Assembly: GCF_011612585.1 (NCBI RefSeq)
Contig: NZ_CP050133.1
Location: forward strand, 1-64,000
From: Streptococcus cristatus ATCC 51100
GTDB lineage: Bacteria > Bacillota > Bacilli > Lactobacillales > Streptococcaceae
Length of the DNA: 64,000 bases
Direction: 5' to 3'
The notes under the pieces were generated by a model. That model was not told the origin of the DNA. It searched no databases and was given only the letters and a program-made list of their open reading frames with translations. The number at the start of each line of letters is the position of its first letter. Position 1 is the first letter of the stretch. This document shows, one piece after another, positions 55,815 through 64,000 of this stretch. The position numbers were made by a program, and so were the translations under genes.

Positions 55815-57055
55815 TGGATTTCTTGAAACAGCTTCCTCATCTGGAGCCTTACGGAGACCCACAGTATTTCCTTTATCTTATCTTGGCTGTTTTGCCAATC
55901 TTTATCGGACTTTTCTTTAAGAAACGCTTCCCAGTCTACGAAGCCTTAGTCAGCTTGGCCTTTATCGTCTTGATGCTGACAGGCCCTAGTCTGGCCCAGC
56001 TCTATGCCCTGCTCTTTTATGTCGTCTGGCAGACAGTCTGGGTTTATTCTTATAAATTCTACCGCAAAAAGCGGGATAGCAAGTGGATATTTTATTTGCA
56101 TACAGCATTGGCGGTTCTGCCCCTATTCTGGGTTAAGGTCGAGCCAGCTATCAGTGGCCACCAATCACTCTTTGGCTTTTTGGGAATTTCCTATTTGACC
56201 TTCCGCTCAGTTGGTATGATCATTGAGCTGAGGGATGGCGTGCTGACTGATTTCAGTCTCTGGGAATTCCTCCGCTTTATGCTCTTTATGCCCACTTTTT
56301 CTAGTGGTCCCATTGATCGTTTCAAGCGTTTCAATGAAAATTATCTCCAAATTCCAGAGCGCGATGAGCTTCTAGATATGCTGGAGCAGTCGGTCAAGTA
56401 TATCATGCTGGGCTTTCTCTATAAGTTTGTCCTGGCCCATATCTTTGGCCACATGATTTTAGGGCACGTCAAGACCTATGCCCTCTATACTGGCGGTTTC
56501 TTCAATCTGGGAACGCTAGGCGTCATGTATGTCTTTGGTCTGGATCTCTTCTTTGACTTTGCCGGTTATTCGATGTTTGCGGTGGCCATTTCCAATCTCA
56601 TGGGTATCAAGAGTCCTATCAACTTTGACAAGCCTTTTGTTTCACGCGATTTAAAGGAATTCTGGAATCGCTGGCACATGAGCCTGTCCTTTTGGTTCCG
56701 TGACTTTGTCTTTATGCGCTTGGTCATGGTGCTTATGCGTAATAAGGTCTTTAAAAATCGCAATACGACTTCTAGTGTAGCCTATATAATCAATATGTTG
56801 GTCATGGGCTTCTGGCATGGTGTGACCTGGTACTATATCGCCTATGGTCTCTTCCACGGTCTGGGCTTGGTGGTCAATGACGCTTGGCTCCGTAAGAAAA
56901 AGACCATCAATAAAGAGCGTAAAAGTAAGGGACTGCCAGCCCTGCCTGACAACAAGTGGACCCAAGCGCTGGGGGTTGTTATCACCTTCCATGTTGTCAT
57001 GTTCTCATTCTTGATCTTCTCAGGATTTTTGAATGACCTTTGGTTTAAAAAATAA
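55811..57055 (+). CDS. dltB: D-alanyl-lipoteichoic acid acyltransferase DltB
   Basis: A 414-residue MBOAT-family transporter/acyltransferase that moves D-alanine across the membrane. It has about 11 membrane segments and the MBOAT active-site histidine in [15 protein letters not shown] (H near 337). It overlaps dltA by 4 bp and is followed by dltC 21 bp later. Confidence 0.96.
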   Translation: MMDFLKQLPHLEPYGDPQYFLYLILAVLPIFIGLFFKKRFPVYEALVSLAFIVLMLTGPSLAQLYALLFYVVWQTVWVYSYKFYRKKRDSKWIFYLHTALAVLPLFWVKVEPAISGHQSLFGFLGISYLTFRSVGMIIELRDGVLTDFSLWEFLRFMLFMPTFSSGPIDRFKRFNENYLQIPERDELLDMLEQSVKYIMLGFLYKFVLAHIFGHMILGHVKTYALYTGGFFNLGTLGVMYVFGLDLFFDFAGYSMFAVAISNLMGIKSPINFDKPFVSRDLKEFWNRWHMSLSFWFRDFVFMRLVMVLMRNKVFKNRNTTSSVAYIINMLVMGFWHGVTWYYIAYGLFHGLGLVVNDAWLRKKKTINKERKSKGLPALPDNKWTQALGVVITFHVVMFSFLIFSGFLNDLWFKK

Positions 57056-57076
57056 AATGTAAACGAGGAAACTATA

Positions 57077-57316
57077 ATGGATGTAAAAGCAGAAGTAATT
57101 GAAATTATTGACGAATTATTTATGGAAGATGTTTCGGACATGATGGACGAGGATTTGTTTGATGCTGGCGTTTTGGACAGTATGGGAACGGTGGAGCTGA
57201 TTGTTGAGCTGGAAAACCGTTTTGACATCCGCGTGCCAGTGTCAGAATTTGGCCGCGATGACTGGAATACAGCCAATAAAATCGTTGAAGGCGTAACGGA
57301 GCTTCGTAATGCTTAA
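57077..57316 (+). CDS. dltC: D-alanyl carrier protein DltC
   Basis: A 79-residue acyl-carrier protein. The phosphopantetheine attachment site is Ser35 in [11 protein letters not shown], and the helix-2 acidic surface is intact. It overlaps dltD by 8 bp. Confidence 0.97.
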   Translation: MDVKAEVIEIIDELFMEDVSDMMDEDLFDAGVLDSMGTVELIVELENRFDIRVPVSEFGRDDWNTANKIVEGVTELRNA

Positions 57317-58580
57317 ACGACTCTGGCTAATTCTGGGGCCGGTCTTCTGCGCCTTGGTCATGGTCGCCCTACTCTTTTTCTTCTATCCGCTTGAGAAAAA
57401 GCATGATGTGGAAGCAGAGAAGCGGGCAGCTGTGACTCTTACAGCAGAAACTTTCAAGAGCCGTAGCAAAAAAATGACGGCCCTGACAGATCAAGATACC
57501 CGTTTTGTGCCCTACTTTGGCTCCAGCGAATGGCTGCGCTTTGACAGTATGCACCCAGCTGTTTTGGCCGAGAAGTATGACCGCAATTACCGACCTTATT
57601 TTCTAGGGCAGCGGGGGGCGGCTTCGCTCAACCAATATTTTGGGATGCAGCAGATGACCTCTGAGCTGGAAAATAAGACGGCTGTCTACGTCGTTTCTCC
57701 ACAATGGTTTACCAAAAAAGGCTATGATGCAGCAGCTTTTCAGCAGTATTTCAATAGCGACCAGCTAGCTGGTTTTCTTAGTTGGCAGGACGGTGGAGTA
57801 GGCGCTCAATATGCAGCCCAGCGACTTTTGCAGCTCTATCCCAACATTGCTATGGGGGATATTGTCAAGAAAGTTGCCGATGGGAGCCAACTGACTTCTT
57901 TTGAGCAGCAGTATATCCATACTATGAGCCGGATTTATCAGCGGGAGGATGCATTTTTCAGTACATTTGCTGCTGGTAATAATGGCAATTATGACACGAA
58001 GGTCTTGCCTCAGCTTTCTCGTCTTCCAGATGAATTCTCCTATGAAGAATTGGAAAAACTGGCTACGGCAGATGCTGTCAAGCAGACCAATAACAATGAT
58101 TTAGGCATTGATAACGACTTTTATAAGAAGCGTTTGGCTAGAAAAATCAAGAAGTTCAAAGGCTTCCAATCCAAACAGTCTTACGAAAAGTCTCCTGAGT
58201 ACAATGATTTGCAGCTAGTTTTGGAACAATTTGCCAAATCCCATACGAATGTTATCTTTGTCATTCCACCAGTCAATGCCAAATGGATGGCCTATACTGG
58301 GTTGAGTGAAGAGATGTATCAGCGGACGGTTGAGAAGATTAAGTTCCAGCTGGAGAGTCAAGGCTTTACAAATATTGCTGACTTTTCTAAGGACGGCGAT
58401 AAGCCTTACTTCATGCAGGACACGATCCACATGGGCTGGAATGGCTGGCTGGCTTTCGACAAGGCTGTCGATCCTTTTGTGTCTAATCCTCAATCTGCTC
58501 CGAATTATCAGATTAATGAAAAATTCTTCAGTAAGGAGTGGGCTAATTACACGGGGAACTACGAGGAATTTGTCAAATAA
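57309..58580 (+). CDS. dltD: D-alanyl transfer protein DltD
   Basis: A 423-residue protein with one N-terminal transmembrane helix (about 8-27) and a large extracellular domain. [10 protein letters not shown] carries the candidate catalytic Ser, and [14 protein letters not shown] the Asp/His pair of an SGNH-like hydrolase. DltD acts at the last step of D-alanylation of teichoic acids, which lowers surface charge and gives cationic-peptide resistance. It ends the dlt operon. Confidence 0.96.
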   Translation: MLKRLWLILGPVFCALVMVALLFFFYPLEKKHDVEAEKRAAVTLTAETFKSRSKKMTALTDQDTRFVPYFGSSEWLRFDSMHPAVLAEKYDRNYRPYFLGQRGAASLNQYFGMQQMTSELENKTAVYVVSPQWFTKKGYDAAAFQQYFNSDQLAGFLSWQDGGVGAQYAAQRLLQLYPNIAMGDIVKKVADGSQLTSFEQQYIHTMSRIYQREDAFFSTFAAGNNGNYDTKVLPQLSRLPDEFSYEELEKLATADAVKQTNNNDLGIDNDFYKKRLARKIKKFKGFQSKQSYEKSPEYNDLQLVLEQFAKSHTNVIFVIPPVNAKWMAYTGLSEEMYQRTVEKIKFQLESQGFTNIADFSKDGDKPYFMQDTIHMGWNGWLAFDKAVDPFVSNPQSAPNYQINEKFFSKEWANYTGNYEEFVK

Positions 58581-58604
58581 GGTAATAGGCTGGAAGGAGG
58601 CGAC

Positions 58605-59084
58605 ATGATTCGCTTGGCGGAAATGCAGGATATCCCAGCGATTTTAGCAATTTTTGATCAGGCTAGGGAGTTTATGCGGACTATGGGAAATCCCAGTCAG
58701 TGGCCAGCTTCCTATCCGAATCGTCAGCTGGTAGAGGAAGATATTCGGGTAGGTCACTGCTATGTCTTTGAAGAGGCTGGGCAAGTTGTTGGAACCTTTG
58801 CGTTCATCATCGGACCAGATCCAACCTACCAAGAGATTGAAGGTGCTTGGCATTTTTCAGAGCCTTACGGTACAATCCATCGTATCGCTTCAAATGGACA
58901 AGTAAAGGGTCTGGCTCATCAATGTTTTGACTTTTGCTTGCAGCAGATTCCTTATCTCCGCATCGATACGCATGAAGATAACCATCCGATGCAGTCAGCC
59001 ATTCGCCGCTACGGTTTTAGCCAGTGTGGTACGATTTATTTGCCAGATGGCAGCCCTCGCCTTGCCTATGATTACCATCAATAA
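58605..59084 (+). CDS. GNAT-family N-acetyltransferase
   Basis: A 159-residue GNAT protein. The acetyl-CoA site is GTIHRIASNGQVKGLAHQCFD and the fold closes with IDTHEDNHPMQSAIRRYGF and a distinct GTIYLPDGSPRLAYDY. AAGGAGG precedes the ATG, which follows dltD by 24 bp. The substrate is unknown; close homologues are small soluble enzymes. Confidence 0.88.
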   Translation: MIRLAEMQDIPAILAIFDQAREFMRTMGNPSQWPASYPNRQLVEEDIRVGHCYVFEEAGQVVGTFAFIIGPDPTYQEIEGAWHFSEPYGTIHRIASNGQVKGLAHQCFDFCLQQIPYLRIDTHEDNHPMQSAIRRYGFSQCGTIYLPDGSPRLAYDYHQ

Positions 59085-59112
59085 AAAAATCTGCTCAAGG
59101 GCAGATTTTTTT
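59084..59112. terminator. Bidirectional terminator between GNAT and HAD genes
   Basis: AATCTGC and GCAGATT arms around TCAAGG with A and T tracts on each side. Confidence 0.85.
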
Positions 59113-59115
59113 GCA

Positions 59116-59943
59116 TTATAGTAAAACATATTCCTCAATAACTTTGGCGACCCCATGCTGGTTGTTGCTTTTAGTGACGACTGTTGCCTCAGCTTTAACT
59201 GCTTCAGGGGCATTGCCCATGGCAACTCCCAGACCAGCCAGTCGCAGCATTGGAAGGTCATTGAAGTTGTCTCCAATCGTCATGACCTGCTCCAGCGGAA
59301 TCTGGTAGTGTTTGGCCACTTCTAGAAGGGCCTGCTCTTTTGACACCTGTTTATGTGTGACTTCCAAATAGTTGTCCTTGGACAGGTAGAAGGCTGTATT
59401 TGGAAAATCTATCGTTTGCAAGTAGGCATGGAGCTGCTGGATAACAGCTGCTTCATCAATCAACAGCAGCTTATGGGCTGGAATGAGCATATCTAGAACG
59501 GGCAGTAGAACATTTTGAATAAGAGGCTGCTCACCTGTAATCTCGGCTTCAATCTGCACCCACTTGTCCAAACGGTCAGCAATCCAATCTTTGCCAGAGT
59601 AGAGATTGATGGAAACACTAGGAAACTTAGTTTTGACCAACTCCAGAAAAGTGCGAATTTCTTTTTTATCCAATGGATGCTCGATAATGGTCTCGTAATT
59701 TTGCGGATCACCCTTGATGACCAGAGCACCGTTGTAGCAGGCTAGTGGGTTATCACCCAGTCCCAGCTTGCGCGCAATTGGCTCCATGCCCAGAGGAGAG
59801 CGGGCAGAGGCTAGAACAAAAGGGATGTTTTCTTTTTTTAGCAAGGGAATCTGCTCCCTCAGCTGCGGATCTACTTGGTGCTGGTCATCGAGAATTGTGC
59901 CGTCAATGTCGCTGATAATCAAACGAATATCTTGCTTGGTCAT
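59116..59943 (-). CDS. Cof-type HAD-IIB phosphatase
   Basis: A 275-residue sugar-phosphate/nucleotide phosphatase of the Cof family. The start is ATG 59943 with GGAGGAAG upstream; an earlier in-frame ATG would add five residues. Motif I is LIISDIDGTILDD, followed by the cap domain and MTIGDNFNDLPMLRLAGLGVAMGNAP at the C-terminus (motif IV). A DeoR-family regulator gene lies upstream on the same strand, so the pair may be an operon. Confidence 0.9.
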   Translation of the reverse strand: MTKQDIRLIISDIDGTILDDQHQVDPQLREQIPLLKKENIPFVLASARSPLGMEPIARKLGLGDNPLACYNGALVIKGDPQNYETIIEHPLDKKEIRTFLELVKTKFPSVSINLYSGKDWIADRLDKWVQIEAEITGEQPLIQNVLLPVLDMLIPAHKLLLIDEAAVIQQLHAYLQTIDFPNTAFYLSKDNYLEVTHKQVSKEQALLEVAKHYQIPLEQVMTIGDNFNDLPMLRLAGLGVAMGNAPEAVKAEATVVTKSNNQHGVAKVIEEYVLL

Positions 59944-59984
59944 GGTTGCTTCCTCCATAAGCTACAAAATGAAATCTTGTCGAG

Positions 59985-60731
59985 CTAGTAAATAATGGTG
60001 ACTTTCCCAGCCAGAAGAGCTTCTAGCTCAGGGCTAGGTTTTTGATCGGTGATCCAGTAGTCAAAATCGCTGATATTTCCTAAAATATAGGTTGATTCTT
60101 TCTTAACTTTGGCCTGCTCGGCCAGCAGAATCTTTGTCTTGGCCCGTTTGAGAGCTAGCTTCTTCAGATAGGCATCTTCCTGATCTTCAAAGCTGATTTG
60201 GCCATTTTTCAGCCCTGCAGCTCCGATAAAGGCTAGATCAAAAGAAATTTCTCTGAGCAGCTCGGCTTCATTGAGGGCGTAGTAAAAACGATTTCTCGGA
60301 TAGAACTTCCCACCTAAAAGATGGAAAGCAACCTGCTCTTGGTCACTCAGCATGATGGCATTATCCAAAGAATGAGAAAAAATTGTCATCGGTTGCTGAA
60401 CTTGCTGAGCCAGCTTGAGAACCACCGTTGATACATCAAAGAAATTGACCTGATTGGGTTTGAGAAAGTCCAGAGCCTTGTGAGCAATGGCCTTTTTTTC
60501 TTGGTTTAGTTGGCCGACACGGTCGTTGAAAGAAGGAATTTGCCGACTATTTTCCAAAGGAATAATCCCACCATGGGTGCGTTGGACCAGTTTTCGCTCG
60601 CTCAAAATTGAGAAATCACGGCGAATAGTGTCCTTTGAAACCTGAAAATAGTCTACCATATCCTTGGCTGCCAGCTGTCCTTTGTCCTCTAAAAGTTCCA
60701 GCATTTTTGAAAGCCGCTGCTCTTGATACAT
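59985..60731 (-). CDS. DeoR-family transcriptional regulator
   Basis: A 248-residue sugar-metabolism regulator. Winged helix-turn-helix KDMVDYFQVSKDTIRRDFSIL, then the DeoR effector domain with FFDVSTVVLKLAQ and LAFIGAAGL. I start it at ATG 60731, spaced correctly from AAAGG; the ATG at 60740 is too close. It precedes the Cof phosphatase gene by 41 bp on the same strand. The effector is probably a phosphosugar. Confidence 0.9.
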   Translation of the reverse strand: MYQEQRLSKMLELLEDKGQLAAKDMVDYFQVSKDTIRRDFSILSERKLVQRTHGGIIPLENSRQIPSFNDRVGQLNQEKKAIAHKALDFLKPNQVNFFDVSTVVLKLAQQVQQPMTIFSHSLDNAIMLSDQEQVAFHLLGGKFYPRNRFYYALNEAELLREISFDLAFIGAAGLKNGQISFEDQEDAYLKKLALKRAKTKILLAEQAKVKKESTYILGNISDFDYWITDQKPSPELEALLAGKVTIIY

Positions 60732-60936
60732 CTTTCTCATCCTTTCTGCTTCTTTATAAGTTCATTATAATCTATTGTTTAAGTATATGCAAGTGTTTAT
60801 AATGAAGTGTAAGTTATTTTGTCGAATATAAAAAAGTCGTTTAAAAGTTATGTTATAATCAAAAAAATCAAGCAGGTAAGATGAGGAAAGATGATTTCAA
60901 GTGAATTTCGGAAATTACAAGAAACTTGGCAGTAAA

Positions 60937-60966
60937 AAAACTCCTGATGAAGAATCAGAAGTTTTA
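60937..60966 (-). terminator. Terminator after the MFS gene
   Basis: AACTCCTGAT pairs with ATCAGAAGTT around GAAGA; on the minus strand it is followed by TTTTTTT. The hairpin sits at the 3' end of the MFS gene. Confidence 0.7.
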
Positions 60967-62136
60967 TAGAATCTTATCAAATTTTTCTATGTAAAAGAGG
61001 CTCATAGTCATGATGACGGTCAGTCCGAGGAGGATGAGGATGGCTGGTGTCCAAGAATGGAACAAATCAAAGCTGTAGCCAAAGAGGCTCGGGCCGAAGG
61101 CAGCTAGGATGTATCCTCCAGTTTGAGCCAGTCCAGATAGTTGAGCCGTTTGCGCAGGTGTAGAGGTCTTGAGGGAGAAGGTCACCATGAGATAGGGGAA
61201 GAGGGCGCTGACAGACATACCAATGAGCAGATTAAGAATCAGCCAATAAGCAAAGGAATCTGTCCGAATCAAGAGCATGGTAATGCCGATCAGACCTGCC
61301 GCAGAAACCAGGCTAATCATGACCAGACGTTGACGAGCCTTCAAGCGCGCTGTCAAGCTAGGAATTGTCATCGAAAAGGGCAGGCTAATCAGAGAAAAGA
61401 CCGCTGCTAGTAGTCCGGTCGTATCAGTAGAAAGGCCAGCTTGCTGCCCCAAGGTTGGCAACCAAGTCATACTGGTATAAAAGAGTAGTGACTGTAAGCC
61501 ACCAAATAAAATTAAGGCCCAGACTCTTGGATTTTTTAGAAGAGCTCCTTGCTCTTGCTTTCCTTGCTGTTTAGCCGCCAAGCGATGGCTATATTTGACA
61601 TTGGGCAACCAAACCAGAAGAATCACAAAGCAAATCAGGGTCGATACCCAAATGAGACCTTGCCAAGAGCTCATTTGAACGATGGGAACAGCCAAAGCAG
61701 ACAGAATCGTGATCGACAGTCCCATCGATGTGATATAAAGAGTTGTCAAAAGACCGACACGATGTGGCTGATTGGCCTGAATCAAGCTCGGAAGAAGGAC
61801 ATTTAAGACAGCAATAGCCGCTCCTAAAATAATAGTTCCCGTATAAAGTAAGGGAAGATTAAATACGCGAATCAGCGAGCCTAGAGTTAGCACGAGTAAA
61901 ACAAGTGTAAACAGTTTTTCCAAGCTCATCTTTTGCGCTAAGCGCGGAGCAAAGACCGAGCAGAGGGCAAACATAATCAAAGGCAGACTGGTCAAGAGGC
62001 CCAGGGAACTAACTGGCACCTGTAGCCCCTCAGCAATGTCTGTCAGAACGATAGGCAAAACAGTAAAAGGAGCCCGCAGTGCTATTCCGATCATCACTAT
62101 ACCTGGAATTAAAAATGGTGAGTGTTCTTTTTTCAT
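60964..62136 (-). CDS. MFS transporter (CynX/NimT-like)
   Basis: A 390-residue membrane protein with 12 predicted transmembrane helices, beginning KKEHSPFLIPGIVMIGIALRAP. The FSLISLPFSMTIPSLTARLKARQRL loop in the middle and an N-terminal IALRAPFTVLPIVLTDI signature place it near the CynX/NimT group of transporters. The adjacent TetR gene on the same strand may control it. Substrate unknown; an aromatic or nitroimidazole-type compound is possible for the family. Confidence 0.85.
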   Translation of the reverse strand: MKKEHSPFLIPGIVMIGIALRAPFTVLPIVLTDIAEGLQVPVSSLGLLTSLPLIMFALCSVFAPRLAQKMSLEKLFTLVLLVLTLGSLIRVFNLPLLYTGTIILGAAIAVLNVLLPSLIQANQPHRVGLLTTLYITSMGLSITILSALAVPIVQMSSWQGLIWVSTLICFVILLVWLPNVKYSHRLAAKQQGKQEQGALLKNPRVWALILFGGLQSLLFYTSMTWLPTLGQQAGLSTDTTGLLAAVFSLISLPFSMTIPSLTARLKARQRLVMISLVSAAGLIGITMLLIRTDSFAYWLILNLLIGMSVSALFPYLMVTFSLKTSTPAQTAQLSGLAQTGGYILAAFGPSLFGYSFDLFHSWTPAILILLGLTVIMTMSLFYIEKFDKIL

Positions 62137-62212
62137 AAATAGTCAATCTCCTTTCGTATGTCAAGGAACGATTATACCATATCTTTTTAGAAAATGATAG
62201 GTGAATTGCGGC

Positions 62213-62734
62213 TTAGTCCATCAAGTCCAGAAAATAACGAGAAATCGTGTCTTCGTCAACCTGATTTCGTTGCTGCAGCCACCAGCTGACCGTCTCCACA
62301 AAAGTTGACGTCACATAATTTTTTAAAAAGTTGTCCGGCAGATGGCTTTTTTTCTGCAATAATGTCTGCTCAATCATGGGAAAGAGATAGCGCTCTAGCT
62401 CGATTTTCAAGCGGTTGATGAAATAAGTATTTTTAGCTAGGAGGAGGGTGGCTATCCGATCCTGATTTTTCCGAAAGTGATGGAAAATATGGGCGGTCGC
62501 TTCAAACAAATCGCGTCCTTCAGATCGCTCGATAAAGGTATGCTGAAAGAGATCTTGGCAGAGTTCCTCCAGCAGGGTTTCTTTGGTCTCAAAGTGGCTA
62601 TAGAAGGTGGAGCGGCCCACATCTGCTAGGTCAATGATTTCCTGAACGGTGATGCTTTCGTAGCTTTTCTGATTGAGCAGGCTGATAAAGGCTTGGTAAA
62701 TGGCTGCGCGTGATTTTTTTACTCGTCTATCCAT
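62213..62734 (-). CDS. TetR-family transcriptional regulator
   Basis: A 173-residue regulator starting MDRRVKKSRAAIYQAF. N-terminal helix-turn-helix ITVQEIIDLADVGRSTFYSHFETKET is typical TetR. It stands upstream of the MFS gene on the same strand (76-bp gap) and divergent from the CDF gene, so it could control either. No palindrome was confidently identified in the intergenic region. Confidence 0.88.
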   Translation of the reverse strand: MDRRVKKSRAAIYQAFISLLNQKSYESITVQEIIDLADVGRSTFYSHFETKETLLEELCQDLFQHTFIERSEGRDLFEATAHIFHHFRKNQDRIATLLLAKNTYFINRLKIELERYLFPMIEQTLLQKKSHLPDNFLKNYVTSTFVETVSWWLQQRNQVDEDTISRYFLDLMD

Positions 62735-62903
62735 GGAAATTCCGTACAAAAAGAGCTTTTTGTCTGCTAAGAGACAAAGGGCATGAACTGGCTCTTGTTT
62801 CCTTTCTGATAATAGTGGATAATATAATTGAACAGAGTGTTCGGTATTGATTAGATTATACCATAAATAGTATTCGTTTAAGCAAATATATAAGGAGGTT
62901 GTG

Positions 62904-63764
62904 ATGAAATCCAGTAAAAATATGACAATCGCTTTTCTCTTGAATTTTTCTTTTGCTATTATTGAGTTTATCTTTGGCCTTCTCTTTCATTCTAGTGCTG
63001 TCTTAGCGGATGCAATTCACGACACAGGAGATGCCTTGGCTATTGGCCTATCGACTCTTTTTGAGAAGATTTCCACCAAAAAAGAAGACCGAGAATATAC
63101 CCTAGGATATAAGCGCTACAGCCTGCTGGGTGCCCTCTTGACCTCGGTGATTTTGCTGGTCGGTTCGACCTTGGTAATCGTGGAAAATGTCCCCAAATTA
63201 TTTGCTCCTGAGAAGGTAAATTATGATGGCATGCTGGTTTTGGGAATTGTCGCCATTGTCGTCAATACAGCAGCCAGCCGAGTGGTCAGTCATGGGCACA
63301 GCCACAATGAATCCATTCTTAGCCTGCATTTTCTTGAGGATATTTTGGGCTGGCTAGCGGTTGTCGGAGTGTCTATTATCCTGCGCTTCACCGACTGGTA
63401 TTTTCTGGATCCGCTGCTTTCTCTGATCATCGCAGGCTTTATTCTCAGCAAGGCTCTACCAAAATTTTGGGAGAATATCCAGATTTTCCTAGACCATGTG
63501 CCCAGCGATGTGGATCTCAGTCAGCTTTATCAGGAAATAGCAGTGCTGGAAAACGTGCGAGCCATCACCCAGCTCAATGTTTGGACAACGGATGGTTTGG
63601 AAAAATATGCCATGCTTCATATCTGTTTGGAAAATCCCAATTTGCTGGCCGAAACGCAGGCTGTCCTGCGCCAAAAGCTTTTGGCTTATGGCATTGCCAA
63701 AGTAACCATTCAGACCGATAAAAGCTTGAAAGAACACCAAGAATGTTGTATTGGTAAAGAGTAG
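62904..63764 (+). CDS. Cation diffusion facilitator metal transporter
   Basis: A 286-residue CDF efflux protein for Zn2+/Mn2+/Cd2+-type metals. Start ATG 62904 has AGGAGG upstream. It has six predicted transmembrane helices, with metal-site motifs VLADAIHDTGDAL (helix 2) and HFLEDILGWLAVVG (helix 5), and a C-terminal cytosolic dimerisation domain (about 205-286). The HD..D variant DAIHDTGDA differs from ZitB-type HxxxD; the metal specificity cannot be assigned. Confidence 0.9.
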   Translation: MKSSKNMTIAFLLNFSFAIIEFIFGLLFHSSAVLADAIHDTGDALAIGLSTLFEKISTKKEDREYTLGYKRYSLLGALLTSVILLVGSTLVIVENVPKLFAPEKVNYDGMLVLGIVAIVVNTAASRVVSHGHSHNESILSLHFLEDILGWLAVVGVSIILRFTDWYFLDPLLSLIIAGFILSKALPKFWENIQIFLDHVPSDVDLSQLYQEIAVLENVRAITQLNVWTTDGLEKYAMLHICLENPNLLAETQAVLRQKLLAYGIAKVTIQTDKSLKEHQECCIGKE

Positions 63765-63770
63765 TTTAGA

Positions 63771-63797
63771 GCCCCAGAGAAATTCTGGGGCTTTTGT
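63771..63797 (+). terminator. Intrinsic terminator after the CDF gene
   Basis: GCCCCAGA and TCTGGGGC arms followed by TTTTG. Confidence 0.88.
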
Positions 63798-63915
63798 TTG
63801 CGGAAATAAAAAATTTTCCCAAACAGCACATAAATGCTTGTCTTTTATTCTTGTGTGTGATATATTTATAACATAAAGATGTTAAATATTTCTAACACTA
63901 CGAAAGGAGTCTATC

Positions 63916-64000
63916 ATGAAAAAAAGTCAAAAAATGGGTGGCCTCATTTTGATGGTTGCCACGGCTCTCTTTATTGATGTTACTGTTTTCCTTGCTCCCA
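63916..64000 (+). CDS. Start of a membrane protein gene (truncated at window edge)
   Basis: ATG 63916 is preceded by GAAAGGAG at good spacing. The first 28 residues, MKKSQKMGGLILMVATALFI and onward, are a positively charged start followed by a hydrophobic helix (about 8-28), so an integral membrane or exported protein is likely. The rest lies beyond the window. Family cannot be assigned. Confidence 0.55.
   Translation, partial: MKKSQKMGGLILMVATALFIDVTVFLAP

Noticed and set aside
56636-56652. A fourth parS-like sequence in dltB (TTGTTTCACGCGATTT)
   Set aside because: Only the left half matches; the right half has several mismatches.

Overview
The window is chromosomal DNA of a low-GC Gram-positive bacterium, almost certainly an oral (viridans) Streptococcus. 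The evidence is the replication-origin neighbourhood (dnaN, dnaA, parB, htrA, rlmH), a comCDE competence operon directly after rlmH and a tRNA-Arg, the dltXABCD operon, a streptococcal-type L-serine dehydratase/LysM pair and strong extended -10 promoters. The species is not certain. The mature competence peptide (DFRKIGLPRIIFK) is a pherotype I cannot match by eye to one named species; the gene content fits the mitis/sanguinis/parasanguinis radiation.

Layout. 1-5.3 kb: origin region on the minus strand (DUF951 gene fragment, dnaN, dnaA, parB, htrA) with three clusters of DnaA boxes. 5.3-8.5 kb: rlmH, tRNA-Arg, comC-comD-comE behind a ComE-type direct repeat, then tRNA-Glu and tRNA-Asn. 8.57-13.4 kb: two identical 1,539-bp IS1182-type insertion sequences in inverted orientation, bracketing sdaAB-sdaAA. 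Their flanking hairpins are paired in a way that shows the segment between them is inverted relative to the state in which the IS copies landed. 13.4-20.7 kb (minus): LysM protein, ECF transporter core (ecfA1-ecfA2-ecfT), pgsA, rodZ and two M16-type peptidases. 20.8-25.1 kb: yaaA-recF, then guaB and trpS on the opposite strand. 25.3-38.6 kb (plus): an ABC-F protein, a YfhO-type membrane protein, a second LysM protein, mnmA, an SseB-like protein, mnmG, gdpP-rplI-dnaC and veg. 38.6-42.7 kb: a structured intergenic RNA candidate, a HAD hydrolase, and a TPP riboswitch controlling a thiamine/precursor ABC transporter. 42.7-46.7 kb: rpsD with an autoregulatory-type leader, and a divergent TetR/YhgE-Pip pair with two operator-like repeats. 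46.7-50.9 kb: a VTC-domain/DUF4956/carbohydrate-binding-lipoprotein operon behind 11-bp direct repeats, then an S41 protease. 50.9-54 kb (minus): an S66 peptidase and a PadR-DUF1700-DUF4097 operon. 54.1-58.6 kb: dltXABCD. 58.6-64 kb: GNAT, Cof-type phosphatase, DeoR regulator, MFS exporter, TetR regulator, CDF metal transporter and the start of one more gene.

How the parts work together. ParB has three parS sites in the window (two intragenic, one intergenic) to load on. HtrA, under a perfect CiaR box, neighbours the competence operon, and HtrA is known to degrade CSP in pneumococcus. ECF, TPP-riboswitch and dlt operons are ordinary core physiology. The most informative non-routine signals are the reconstructed IS-mediated inversion, the possible CiaR-like control of the VTC/DUF4956 operon, the recurrent TTTACA/TGTAAA inverted repeats, and two structured leader candidates (mnmA and the HAD gene).
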